This document shows, piece by piece, positions 52,742 through 60,971 of a DNA stretch of 64,000 nucleotides. The stretch's first letter is position 1. Every line of letters starts with the position of its first letter. This DNA comes from Peredibacter starrii (GTDB lineage: Bacteria; Bdellovibrionota; Bacteriovoracia; Bacteriovoracales; Bacteriovoracaceae). The notes under the pieces are model-generated. The model searched no databases. It saw nothing but the letters and a program-made list of their open reading frames with translations, and was not told where the DNA came from. The position numbers were made by a program, and so were the translations under genes. Location: contig NZ_CP139487.1 in NCBI RefSeq assembly GCF_034259205.1, positions 2,542,001 through 2,606,000 of the forward strand, given 5' to 3'.

Positions 52742-55084
52742 ATGGCCGCACAGACACTAGACCCGAATGCAATGATTTATTGTACTACTAAGCTAGGGAT
52801 TGCCCCTGCTAAAATCATGGCAACTTGTAAACTTCTGTTCGAAGAAGAATGTACGATTCCATTCATTTCTCGTTACCGTAAAGAAGTAACTGGAAACCTG
52901 GATGAAGTTCAGATCCGCGACATCCAGGAAAGTTATAATGAATATGTTGAGACTGAAAAACGTCGTGCTTTCATTTTAGATGCTATTAAGAAGATGGAGG
53001 CCCTTACTCCGGAACTTGAACGTCAAATCAAAGTTGCAACGACTCTTACTCAGCTTGAAGATATCTACGCTCCTTATAAGTCGAAGAAGAAAACGAAGGC
53101 CATGATCGCTAAAGACAATGGTCTTGAGCCTCTTTCTGAGATGATCCTCAAAGGTGATAAAGACGTTCGTACGATTATCGCTGAGCTGGAAGAGAAATTC
53201 GTTAAGCCATCTGCCGGTAAAATTAAGGACGTTCAAGAGGCCATCAATGGTGCTTGTGACATCATTATGGAATCAATGGCCCACCAGCTTGAGCTTAAAG
53301 AAAAAATCCGTCAAACGTTCTGGGAAACTGGTGTGATGAAGACCGGTCTACGTAAAGACGGAGACAAGATCGAAGACGCAGCTAAATTCAAAGACTTCTT
53401 CGAATTCTCTGAGCCACTGGCAAAACTTAAAGATCCAAAAGCTTCTCACCGTTATATGGCCATGAGACGTGGTATGAACCTTAAAGTCCTTAAAGTGGAC
53501 GCTGAGATCATTCCTGAGGTCGGTATTGGTCTGATCGAAGGTGAGTTCTTCCCTAAGCGCGATAAGCTTGCGAACTACGAACTTCTTAAAAAGTGCGCAG
53601 AAAAATCATTCACAAACTACATCCAGCCTTCACTTGATCTGGAAGTTAAAAACGAACTTAAAAAGATCGCTGACACTGCCGCAATTTCAGTATTCGGCGT
53701 GAACTTAAAGAACCTTCTGCTTCAACCATACCTTGGTTCAAAAGCGGTCCTTGGTATTGACCCTGGTGTTCGTACAGGTTGTAAGGTCGTCATCGTAGAC
53801 CATACTGGTAAATTCATGGGTGACCACGTAGTTTACCCTCACGAGCCGAAGAACGATAAAGTGGGCGCAGCTCAAATTCTTACTAAGATGATTGAGATGT
53901 TCAACGTTGAATACATTGCCATTGGTAACGGTACTTATGGCCGTGAGACTCTAGAGTTCGTTGAAACTCACATCCCACAAGTTAAAGACGGAAAAGTGAA
54001 AGCGACAATGATCTCTGAGGCCGGAGCTTCAATCTACTCTGCTTCTGATATCGCTCGTGAAGAGTTCCCGGATAAAGACGTTACAGTTCGTGGAGCAGTT
54101 TCAATTGCTCGTCGTTTCCAGGATCCTCTGGCCGAACTTGTAAAAATTGATCCGAAATCAATCGGTGTCGGTCAATACCAGCACGATGTGAACCAGGTTC
54201 AACTTAAAAATAACCTTGAAGCGGTTGTTGAATCATGTGTGAACTTCGTAGGTGTGGATCTAAACACAGCTTCAGCTCCACTTCTTTCATACGTATCAGG
54301 TATCGGTCCAACAGTTGCTCAGAACGTAGTGAAATACAGAGATGCAAACGGTGGTTTCAAATCACGTGCGGATCTTCTAAAAGTAACTCGCTTCTCGCAA
54401 AAAGTTTTCGAGCAATCAGCGGGCTTCCTTCGTATTTACAACGGTCCTCATGCACTTGATGGAACATTCATTCACCCTGAACGTTACCCTGTGCTTGAAG
54501 AATGGGTAAAAGCTCATAAGAAAGATCTAAAAGATCTTCTGACTGATGAATCTCTTCAAAACGATCTGGCGAATGATAAAGCGCTTAAAGAGAAGATTGG
54601 AGATATCACTCTTCAAGATATCGTGAAGTGTTTGAAAGCTCCTTCACAAGATCCACGTACAACGTTTAAGTCAGTTGAGTTCACGAAAGGTATTTCTGAT
54701 CTTAAAGATCTGAAAGTAGGCCAGTGGTACCAGGGACAAGTAACAAACATCGCGATGTTTGGTGCTTTCGTTGATATCGGTATTAAAGAGAATGGTCTTC
54801 TTCACATCTCTGAGATGAGTGACCGTTTCGTTGAGAACGCTCTTGATGAACTTAAAGTTGGCCAGGAAATCAAAGTTCGTATTCTTGGTATCGATATGGA
54901 TCGTCGTCGTATCTCTCTATCTTGTAAGTCAGACTCACAGGTTGAAGGTGTGACTGGTACTGACCAAGGTCGTCCTCGTCCAGGCAAGAGCAACCGTCCT
55001 CAGACTCAGCAGCCAATGCAATCAGGCCCTCAGTTTAAGAACAATGCCTTCGCGGGACTTAAAGGTCTTCAATTAAAGAAGTAA
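52742..55084 (+). CDS. tex: Tex-family RNA-binding transcription accessory protein
   Basis: A 780-residue nucleic-acid-binding protein. It has the N-terminal helical Tex region (EECTIPFISRYRKEVTGNLDEVQIRDIQE), a YqgF/RNase H-like domain with VLGIDPGVRTGCKVVIVD, and a helix-hairpin-helix region SYVSGIGPTVAQNVVKYRD. The C-terminal S1 domain contains VTNIAMFGAFVDIGIKENGLLHISEMS. Tex affects transcription and RNA turnover and is widely conserved. The start at 52742 is chosen because AGGAG precedes it; the longer frame extension has no domain content. Codon bias suggests high expression. Confidence 0.95.
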   Translation: MAAQTLDPNAMIYCTTKLGIAPAKIMATCKLLFEEECTIPFISRYRKEVTGNLDEVQIRDIQESYNEYVETEKRRAFILDAIKKMEALTPELERQIKVATTLTQLEDIYAPYKSKKKTKAMIAKDNGLEPLSEMILKGDKDVRTIIAELEEKFVKPSAGKIKDVQEAINGACDIIMESMAHQLELKEKIRQTFWETGVMKTGLRKDGDKIEDAAKFKDFFEFSEPLAKLKDPKASHRYMAMRRGMNLKVLKVDAEIIPEVGIGLIEGEFFPKRDKLANYELLKKCAEKSFTNYIQPSLDLEVKNELKKIADTAAISVFGVNLKNLLLQPYLGSKAVLGIDPGVRTGCKVVIVDHTGKFMGDHVVYPHEPKNDKVGAAQILTKMIEMFNVEYIAIGNGTYGRETLEFVETHIPQVKDGKVKATMISEAGASIYSASDIAREEFPDKDVTVRGAVSIARRFQDPLAELVKIDPKSIGVGQYQHDVNQVQLKNNLEAVVESCVNFVGVDLNTASAPLLSYVSGIGPTVAQNVVKYRDANGGFKSRADLLKVTRFSQKVFEQSAGFLRIYNGPHALDGTFIHPERYPVLEEWVKAHKKDLKDLLTDESLQNDLANDKALKEKIGDITLQDIVKCLKAPSQDPRTTFKSVEFTKGISDLKDLKVGQWYQGQVTNIAMFGAFVDIGIKENGLLHISEMSDRFVENALDELKVGQEIKVRILGIDMDRRRISLSCKSDSQVEGVTGTDQGRPRPGKSNRPQTQQPMQSGPQFKNNAFAGLKGLQLKK

Positions 55085-55092
55085 CTTCGTTT

Positions 55093-55114
55093 AGGGTCCC
55101 TTCGGGGACCCTTT
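55093..55114 (+). terminator. Intrinsic terminator after tex
   Basis: AGGGTCCC and GGGACCCT pair around TTCG; a T-rich tail (TTTACACTTT) follows. The tail is weaker than in neighbouring terminators. Confidence 0.7.
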
Positions 55115-55207
55115 ACACTTTCGCCAGCGGAAGTAAAAAGTCTAAACACCTCTGTTTTCTAACCCCTTAAAATTCGATTCTCCCCACTGGCACCCGGTTT
55201 GATGTAG

Positions 55208-55229
55208 AAACCTCATCTATTTGAGGTTT
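55208..55229 (+). promoter_or_regulatory. Hairpin that buries the ribosome binding site of the NodB deacetylase gene
   Basis: AAACCTCA (55208-55215) and TGAGGTTT (55222-55229) pair perfectly around a six-base loop. GAGG in the right arm is the only Shine-Dalgarno candidate, seven bases before the ATG at 55234. Upstream, TGGCAC at 55188 followed by TTTGA at about -12 spacing loosely resembles a sigma-54 promoter. Confidence 0.5.
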
Positions 55230-55233
55230 AACT

Positions 55234-56100
55234 ATGAAAACTTGGCTCCTGGCCCTATTACTCATTCCTATGACCACTCATGCGGGGATCGACCAATATC
55301 CGGAAGATCGCGAGTACACGAACCTTGATAAGGGTTACACCCAATACGGCGCCCCTTCGCTTCATAGAACGGGTAAATACGCCCTGACCTTCGATGATGG
55401 TCCTCATGGTGTGAAGACCCCTAAAATCCTTGATACCCTTAAAAAATACAAAGTGCAGGCGACATTCTTCGTGGTCACCTCTCAAATTACAGATTCAAAC
55501 TTCCACATCGTGAAACGCATTCTGGATGAAGGCCATATCCTGGCCTCCCATGGTCGCGCTCATGATAACTCGACTAAGATCACTAAAGACGAATGGAAGA
55601 CCAAGGTTAAGCAGTCCTTCTTAGACCTATCTAAGTGGTATAAGAAGGCCGGACACCCCTTTAATAAGTTCTATTACCGTTTTCCTTATGCGGCCTATGG
55701 TGGACGTAAGGATCATCACCACATGAACACGTTAAAAGAGATCTCCAAAGAGCTCCTGAAGGATAACTGCATTCAGTTTGCTTTCTGGGACATTGATTCA
55801 GGAGACTGGATTCCCGGTATGAGTCCTCAGGAAGTCTTCCAGAACTTCAAGGCGAGTAACGAAGGCGGGAAATTCATTACTTATAAAACGATGAGAGTGA
55901 ATGGGAAGCTGACTCAAGTGAAAGTTCGCACCGAGATTGAAGAACCGACCCAAGGGGGTGTGGTGCTTCAGCATGATATTCAAGAAAGCTCAGTTGGTGG
56001 AACAGAACTATTCTTAAAGTATGCTCAAGAAAATCATCTCGAGATCATTCCACTAGATAAGGTCGAAGAATTTAGTGTGACGAAGAATTGTAAGCTGTAG
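55234..56100 (+). CDS. Secreted NodB-family polysaccharide (peptidoglycan-type) deacetylase
   Basis: A 288-residue protein with a signal peptide (ending THA-G). It has the five NodB motifs: TFDDGPH (catalytic Asp54, metal Asp55), SHGRAH (metal His106 and His110), FYYRFPYAAYG (Arg149), DIDSGDW, and VVLQHDIQ. These enzymes remove acetyl groups from GlcNAc or MurNAc polymers. In Bdellovibrio, related deacetylases modify the prey wall during invasion, so a similar role is plausible but unproven. Its ribosome site is folded in a hairpin, implying tight timing. Confidence 0.88.
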   Translation: MKTWLLALLLIPMTTHAGIDQYPEDREYTNLDKGYTQYGAPSLHRTGKYALTFDDGPHGVKTPKILDTLKKYKVQATFFVVTSQITDSNFHIVKRILDEGHILASHGRAHDNSTKITKDEWKTKVKQSFLDLSKWYKKAGHPFNKFYYRFPYAAYGGRKDHHHMNTLKEISKELLKDNCIQFAFWDIDSGDWIPGMSPQEVFQNFKASNEGGKFITYKTMRVNGKLTQVKVRTEIEEPTQGGVVLQHDIQESSVGGTELFLKYAQENHLEIIPLDKVEEFSVTKNCKL

Positions 56101-56203
56101 TGTTTTCAAGAGTGGGCTTCATCACGACAGGATCACGTTTCACCGTTACTTTTAAAAAGTAAATTCCTGCAACGGCCGTCATAACTAGGATGAAGTTTTT
56201 CAT
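56072..56203 (-). CDS. Small single-helix membrane protein (43 residues), tentative
   Basis: The ATG at 56203 has GAGG seven bases upstream. The product MKNFILVMTAVAGIYFLKVTVKRD continues to a TAA at 56072. The first 20 residues form one membrane-spanning helix with positive residues after it. A short Thr/Asn/Ser-rich tail follows. It overlaps the last 29 bases of the deacetylase gene. Its good ribosome site is the main support; conservation is unknown. Confidence 0.4.
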   Translation of the reverse strand: MKNFILVMTAVAGIYFLKVTVKRDPVVMKPTLENTTAYNSSSH

Positions 56204-56342
56204 GGGCTCACCTCTTCGGAGATTCTCCTCCAAACTTGAGCCCAATATGAGTAATTTTTAAACGATTGTACTTTTTACAGTCGACTCAGATCCAAACTCA
56301 TGCGATTTATGGGCGCATTAAACTTACACCCAAGGATCAAGC

Positions 56343-56660
56343 ATGAAATTTCTCACTGTAATTGCTTTATTATCTTTCTCACTTACATCATTTGCCGGTC
56401 TTATGAAACAAGCCGGAGAAGCTGAAAGCACAGTTGATAAATCAATTTCAGCTCAAGCTCAACAAGCTGAACTAACTAAGATTGCTGAAGGTCGTGCTAT
56501 GAGCAACCTATATAGCTACTGCGAAAGAAGCGCTTCTTACTATCTTGAGAATCCAGCTATCGGTCAAAGAAACGTTCAAACTGCCAATACAGCTCAAGGC
56601 CGCTATATGAAAGTGAGTGCCCTTGCAGTTGGTAACTGTGTTTTCGTAAGACATCCATAA
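56343..56660 (+). CDS. Small secreted protein, hypothetical
   Basis: A 105-residue protein with a clear signal peptide (FLTVIALLSFSLTSFA-G). The mature part of about 87 residues is helical, Ala/Gln/Glu-rich at first (AGEAESTVDKSISAQAQQAELTKIAEGRA), with two cysteines (YSYCERS and GNCVFV) that could form a disulphide. AAGGA precedes the ATG and a strong terminator follows, so it is an independent transcript. No family recognised. Confidence 0.7.
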   Translation: MKFLTVIALLSFSLTSFAGLMKQAGEAESTVDKSISAQAQQAELTKIAEGRAMSNLYSYCERSASYYLENPAIGQRNVQTANTAQGRYMKVSALAVGNCVFVRHP

Positions 56661-56662
56661 AT

Positions 56663-56694
56663 AAAAAAGCCCCTCTAAAGAGGGGCTTTTTTTT
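56663..56694. terminator. Strong intrinsic terminator
   Basis: AAAAGCCCCTCT and AGAGGGGCTTTT arms with a two-base centre and eight T at the end. It may work on both strands. Confidence 0.9.
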
Positions 56695-56790
56695 GCTCCA
56701 AAAACGAATTATCTCATCTCCCCCTCTCCTGAATCTTGAAGAACCATCCAACTCAAAGTTATTTCTCCTATTTTATTCAAGGAGAATTCT

Positions 56791-57330
56791 GTGGAATTTC
56801 ATATCGAAAAAATTGAGGCAATGATCTACACCATTCGAGGTCAACGAGTGATGATGGATAGTGATCTCGCAAAGCTTTATGGAGTTGAGACGAAGGCCCT
56901 TAATCAGGCCGTTAAAAGAAATAGAGAACGTTTTCCGGAGGACTTCTTAATTGAGCCAAATTCCAGTGAGTTAGCTTCACTAAGGTCACAAATTGTGACC
57001 TTAGAGGGCTCAAGTCATGAAAATCATTTCCGACACAGTCCCTTCCTTTTCACTGAAAACGGTGTCGCCATGCTTTCAAGTGTTCTTCATAGTAAGGAGG
57101 CCATTCAAGTCAACATTACTATTATGAGAGCATTCACAAAACTCAGAAGCTTTTTAGCAATGGGAAGCCCACTCGAAAAACGAGTAGATAAAATTCAAAA
57201 AGAAACAAATCAGCTTTTTAAAATTGTCTTCGAAAGGTTAGATCATGCTGATAATCAAATGGCGGCATATGAAGAAGCAGTCACCCCAAAGCTTCCTCGT
57301 ATTAGAAAAAAAATTGGCCTTAAAAACTAA
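56791..57330 (+). CDS. ORF6N-domain (phage antirepressor-type) DNA-binding protein
   Basis: A 179-residue protein opening with IEAMIYTIRGQRVMMDSDLAKLYGVETKALNQAVKRN, the ORF6N domain found in phage antirepressor-like proteins, then FTENGVAMLSSVLHS. A coiled helix and a basic tail (PKLPRIRKKIGLKN) complete it. It starts with GTG after AAGGAG. It stands alone with no other phage genes, so it is probably a domesticated or stray phage-derived regulator. Confidence 0.85.
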   Translation: MEFHIEKIEAMIYTIRGQRVMMDSDLAKLYGVETKALNQAVKRNRERFPEDFLIEPNSSELASLRSQIVTLEGSSHENHFRHSPFLFTENGVAMLSSVLHSKEAIQVNITIMRAFTKLRSFLAMGSPLEKRVDKIQKETNQLFKIVFERLDHADNQMAAYEEAVTPKLPRIRKKIGLKN

Positions 57331-57344
57331 TTCTTCACTGGGAC

Positions 57345-58478
57345 CTAAGATAGCTCAAGACTTTTCGTTGTCTTCGCTCCCAGCTCCTTTAAGTTTTCCA
57401 TCCTCGAAGCGAGACTTCCCTTTCCAGTCAACATTCTCGACTTCAGATCCTCAAAAGAATCCCCAACACGCTTAATTTGATTCTGCATACTATCCAGATC
57501 ATTCGCGACACCTACAAATTTGTCGTATAGAGCACCGGCCTGACGGGCGATCTCAATTGCATTCTTCGTTTGTCGTTCTTGCTTCCAGAGGCTCGCAACC
57601 GTTCTTAGAGTCGCAAGTAATGTCGATGGACCAACCAGCATAATATTGCGGTCCCAAGCGTGATTAAAGAGCTCACGATCCTTCTGCATGGCGAGCATGA
57701 AAGCACCTTCAATAGGAATAAAGAGCATCACGTAATCCGGAGTTTGAAGCTTATCCAGACGCTGATAGTTCTTAGAAGAAAGACCCTTGATGTGAGCATA
57801 GAGAGAATCTAAGAAGTGAGAAAGATCTTCTTCTTGTCCTTCATTCACAAAGCGCTCGTAAGCAACAAGACTCACTTTCGAGTCCACGATCAAATGCTTA
57901 TTCTCAGGAAGATTGATGATCACATCCGGCTGCATGGTGCGACCCTCTTCATCTTTTAGACCCATCTCCTTACCTTGAAGAATAAATTCTTCTCCGTTAC
58001 GAAGGCCAGAGGCCTCTAGAAGTTTTTCGAGAATCATCTCACCCCAGTTACCCTGCATTTTCACATCACCTTTAAGGGCACGCGTGAGGTTTTCCGTCTC
58101 AGAAGTCATCTTCTGACCGGTCATCACAATGCGTTCAATTTCAGAGTGAAGTTTCAAACGATCTTTGGTATCAGTGAGATGCATTTCTTCCACGCGCTTT
58201 TGAAAGTCGGCCATTTTTTCTCTGAAAGGATTTAGCACGAGTTCCATTCCGCGAAGTGAGTCTTCACGAAAGCGACGAGACTTTTCTTCGAAGATTTCCT
58301 GAGTAAGTGTTTTAAGTTTTAATTCAAGTTTTTCAGAGGCCTCTTGATGGACCTTTTCCTGAATGGCGAGTTTCTCTTTCAAGATTCCATGCTCAAGCAA
58401 AAGCTTCTGGACGCGGAAGTGATAAACAGCAAGACCTGCGATAAAGGCCCCAATAGCACTCAAAATAACCAATGCCAT
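57345..58478 (-). CDS. rmuC: DNA recombination protein RmuC
   Basis: A 377-residue protein with an N-terminal membrane helix (ALVILSAIGAFIAGLAVYHF), a long coiled coil (to about 140), and the RmuC nuclease-like domain: KGDVKMQGNWGEMILEKLLEASGL, QPDVIINLPENKHLIVDSKVSL, YVMLFIPIEGAFM and LVGPSTLLATLRTVASLWKQERQ. RmuC limits inversions at short repeats and may restrict foreign DNA. The ATG at 58478 is chosen for its AAGGAG ribosome site. Confidence 0.93.
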   Translation of the reverse strand: MALVILSAIGAFIAGLAVYHFRVQKLLLEHGILKEKLAIQEKVHQEASEKLELKLKTLTQEIFEEKSRRFREDSLRGMELVLNPFREKMADFQKRVEEMHLTDTKDRLKLHSEIERIVMTGQKMTSETENLTRALKGDVKMQGNWGEMILEKLLEASGLRNGEEFILQGKEMGLKDEEGRTMQPDVIINLPENKHLIVDSKVSLVAYERFVNEGQEEDLSHFLDSLYAHIKGLSSKNYQRLDKLQTPDYVMLFIPIEGAFMLAMQKDRELFNHAWDRNIMLVGPSTLLATLRTVASLWKQERQTKNAIEIARQAGALYDKFVGVANDLDSMQNQIKRVGDSFEDLKSRMLTGKGSLASRMENLKELGAKTTKSLELS

Positions 58479-58522
58479 TCTAACTCCTTGATAACTCAAT
58501 TATATTCTGGGCCAAAACAGAA

Positions 58523-58918
58523 ATGAAAGCTAAAGATTGTACCCGACCAAACCGAATGGTTATTATGAGGTATTTTGCTCTTTCCCTCATTCTCGTTTCA
58601 GTAGAAATGGTTCACGCCTGTGAGCTGGTTGAAATTATCCACAATGAGAAGAAAGTAAAAGTTTGTTTTAATAAAAAAACTGAGCGCTACCTATCAGCAG
58701 AATGCAAGAGTATCGAGACATGTTTCATTCAGAAGAAAATTGAATTCAAATTCTTTCCAGATCAGAGTCCAGGATTTTCTTTATGTTACCAGCTTGAAGG
58801 AAAACCCTTTTTTGCTGAAGTAAGTGGAAAATCAGAAAAAGTTCCCATGTGCTTTAAGGCCCCTTACTATGTAGACCAGGAACATCTCTTCATGAGTTTC
58901 AAAAAGGTGAAACCATGA
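58523..58918 (+). CDS. Small secreted cysteine-rich protein, possible partner of the papain-like protease
   Basis: The open frame has 131 residues. A start at residue 12 or 15 (ATG at 58556 or 58565) gives a normal signal peptide, MRYFALSLILVSVEMVHA-C. The mature domain of about 100 residues is basic, beta-rich in appearance, and has six or more cysteines (CELVEI, KVCFNK, ECKSIETCF, SLCYQ, PMCF). It overlaps the papain-like protease gene by four bases (ATGA), implying coupled synthesis. An inhibitor, chaperone or binding-partner role is speculation. No family recognised. Confidence 0.6.
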   Translation: MKAKDCTRPNRMVIMRYFALSLILVSVEMVHACELVEIIHNEKKVKVCFNKKTERYLSAECKSIETCFIQKKIEFKFFPDQSPGFSLCYQLEGKPFFAEVSGKSEKVPMCFKAPYYVDQEHLFMSFKKVKP

Positions 58919-59916
58919 AGTTCTTATTCTTGCTCGTATTAAGTTTTTCGGCCATGGCGCAGGTTTCTCAAAAAGATTGCGCGCCCACAGATATTAGAAA
59001 TACCAATCCGAATATCCGCGACAGTAAAGAAATGCAGGCACACTTCTCTACTCCTCGTAATCAAGACTCCATTGGCTGGTGTTATGGTTTTACCGGGGCT
59101 GACCTCATGTCGGCCGAGATGAAAACTCCCATATCTTCTCTCCATACCAGTCTCATTTATGGCCAATACAAAGAAATGGGCCTCTTGGATTACTTAAAAG
59201 AAGTTGTAGATCCAACTCCATCACCGCTTAAGAAGCAGACCTCTGGAAATTTTAAATTCATTAAAGAGGGCGGATTTGTAGATATCGCCATTCTCGCACT
59301 AAAACAGCGAGGCAAAGTTTGTACTGAGAAGGCACTGCCTTTTGATCAGCACTTGGGTCGAACCACGATGAGCCTTATTCGTAAGATGGAAGAGATCAAG
59401 CTCAGTGTGATCAATAAGAAGCTTCAGGAAAAAATCATCTGCGAAGAGATCAGTCGTGTGCTTCCCGATTATGGTCTCAACAGTGTAGACTTTGAAATGG
59501 TCTCACATTCACTCATGAAAGACCGCGTGGACAAAACCATGGACCTGATGGTGCGCCAGTATTGTAAGGACAATATGGTGCGAGTTCCGGCCAGGACCGT
59601 GAACACTCTTTATCCAAAAACGGCCGCACCTAAAACTTTTTTTGATACTCTTAACCAGACTCTAAACCGAGGCCGTCCTCTCGCCTATTATTATGACGTT
59701 AAACATGTGGCGAGCTTTTCGGGGAACCACACGAGTCTCATCACCGCCCGTCGCTGGAACAAGGGTAAATGCGAATACAAGGTCCGCAATACCTGGGGAA
59801 AGACCTGCGCCTATTACCAAAAAGGGATTGATTGTAATCGTGAAGAAGGCTCTTTCTGGATGAGCGATGAAAAACTCAAAAACTCTTCTTACCTCGTCCA
59901 GTATTTGACCGAATAG
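58915..59916 (+). CDS. Secreted papain-like (C1) cysteine protease
   Basis: A 333-residue protein with a signal peptide (ending AMA-Q). Papain-type catalytic text: RNQDSIGWCYGFTGADL (oxyanion Gln50, nucleophile Cys56), GNHTSLITARRW (His272) and YKVRNTWGKTC (Asn292). The long segment between Cys and His (over 200 residues) holds several extra cysteines and a helical insertion. It lies downstream of, and overlaps, a small secreted protein gene. Likely extracellular or periplasmic protein digestion. Confidence 0.8.
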   Translation: MKFLFLLVLSFSAMAQVSQKDCAPTDIRNTNPNIRDSKEMQAHFSTPRNQDSIGWCYGFTGADLMSAEMKTPISSLHTSLIYGQYKEMGLLDYLKEVVDPTPSPLKKQTSGNFKFIKEGGFVDIAILALKQRGKVCTEKALPFDQHLGRTTMSLIRKMEEIKLSVINKKLQEKIICEEISRVLPDYGLNSVDFEMVSHSLMKDRVDKTMDLMVRQYCKDNMVRVPARTVNTLYPKTAAPKTFFDTLNQTLNRGRPLAYYYDVKHVASFSGNHTSLITARRWNKGKCEYKVRNTWGKTCAYYQKGIDCNREEGSFWMSDEKLKNSSYLVQYLTE

Positions 59917-59957
59917 TCCCCTATTGAAATAGTTGCAAATTACCCTAAAATAAGAGC

Positions 59958-60971
59958 ATGTCTAAGAAAAAAGATTCCAGTGCCCTGACTCTCCATGTGA
60001 ACCAGGATCTGGCCCGAAAGTTTCAGGAAGCCGCTCAAAAAAAATCTGATATTCGAGATTTTATTAATGAGTTCCTGGTGCAGTTTCTTTCCGAAGACAC
60101 TAAGACCGCTTACATCAAAGACCTTCAATTTTTTTTCGACTTTTTAAGGTCAGGAAATGTTCAGGTGTCTCATCCAAATGAGATCAAGAGTTACCACTTT
60201 CAACTCTATCGTGATCACCTGATGGAAAGGGGCCTCGCCTCTGCCACCATCAACCGCCGCCTGGTATGTATTCGCTCTTTCATGAAATGGGCGATTGCCG
60301 CTCGCTTAATTGAGTTCAATCCTCTGGACACAGTTAAACTTCCAAAGGTCCAGACTGAATCACCGACTGTGGCCTTTGATGATGAAGAAGTTGTTCAGAT
60401 GTTGAATGCTCCGGATCTGAGCACGCATAAAGGCAAAACTCATCGCTTAGTCATGGTGATGCTTTTTCATCTTGGACTTCGTCGCTCTGAACTTACTAAT
60501 CTTAAAATGCATCAGATCGTTCATGATCGCACTCACTGGGTTCTACGCATCCAGGGTAAGGGTGATAAACTTCGTTTGATTCCCATGAATGAAACAGTTT
60601 ATGAAGAAGTGAAAATCTACGTCGCTCATTTAAATGATAATGGAGTTCAACTAGGACCTGAAGACTATCTTCTCCAGACTGAACTTAAGCATAAAAACGA
60701 AAAGCCAATGGATGGTTCGACCATTTTCCGAGTGATCGAAAGATACGCCAAGCAACTTGGAATTAATAAGTCGGTCTCACCTCACTCATGTCGAGCGACC
60801 GTAATTTCTCACCTTCTGGATACTCGTCATGCGGCCATTCGTGATGTGGCGACCTTTGCTGGCCACTCGAATATCACAACTACCGAGCGCTACGATAAAC
60901 GCCGTAAAAACCTCGATAAGAGTGCTGCTTATCAAGTCGATTACGAGGCCGATCTTAAAAAGAACGGTTAA
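59958..60971 (+). CDS. Tyrosine recombinase / XerC-XerD-like integrase
   Basis: A 337-residue enzyme. A SAM-like core-binding domain (about 45-120, ATINRRLVCIRSFMKWAI) is followed by the catalytic domain with Arg175 in HLGLRRSELTNL, Lys201 in IQGKGDKLR, His276 and Arg279 in SPHSCRAT, His303 in FAGHSN and Tyr312 in TTTERYDKR. It lies among housekeeping genes with no tRNA, dif-like site or mobile genes nearby. It could be the Xer chromosome resolvase or a stray integrase. The N-terminal extension of about 45 residues is slightly long for Xer. Confidence 0.88.
   Translation: MSKKKDSSALTLHVNQDLARKFQEAAQKKSDIRDFINEFLVQFLSEDTKTAYIKDLQFFFDFLRSGNVQVSHPNEIKSYHFQLYRDHLMERGLASATINRRLVCIRSFMKWAIAARLIEFNPLDTVKLPKVQTESPTVAFDDEEVVQMLNAPDLSTHKGKTHRLVMVMLFHLGLRRSELTNLKMHQIVHDRTHWVLRIQGKGDKLRLIPMNETVYEEVKIYVAHLNDNGVQLGPEDYLLQTELKHKNEKPMDGSTIFRVIERYAKQLGINKSVSPHSCRATVISHLLDTRHAAIRDVATFAGHSNITTTERYDKRRKNLDKSAAYQVDYEADLKKNG

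Noticed and set aside
56791-57330. ORF6N gene as a prophage remnant
   Set aside because: It is a single intact gene with its own ribosome site and no other phage genes nearby.
59958-60971. Tyrosine recombinase as the mark of an integrated mobile element
   Set aside because: No flanking repeats, tRNA target, phage or conjugation genes are visible. Neighbours look like ordinary chromosome.
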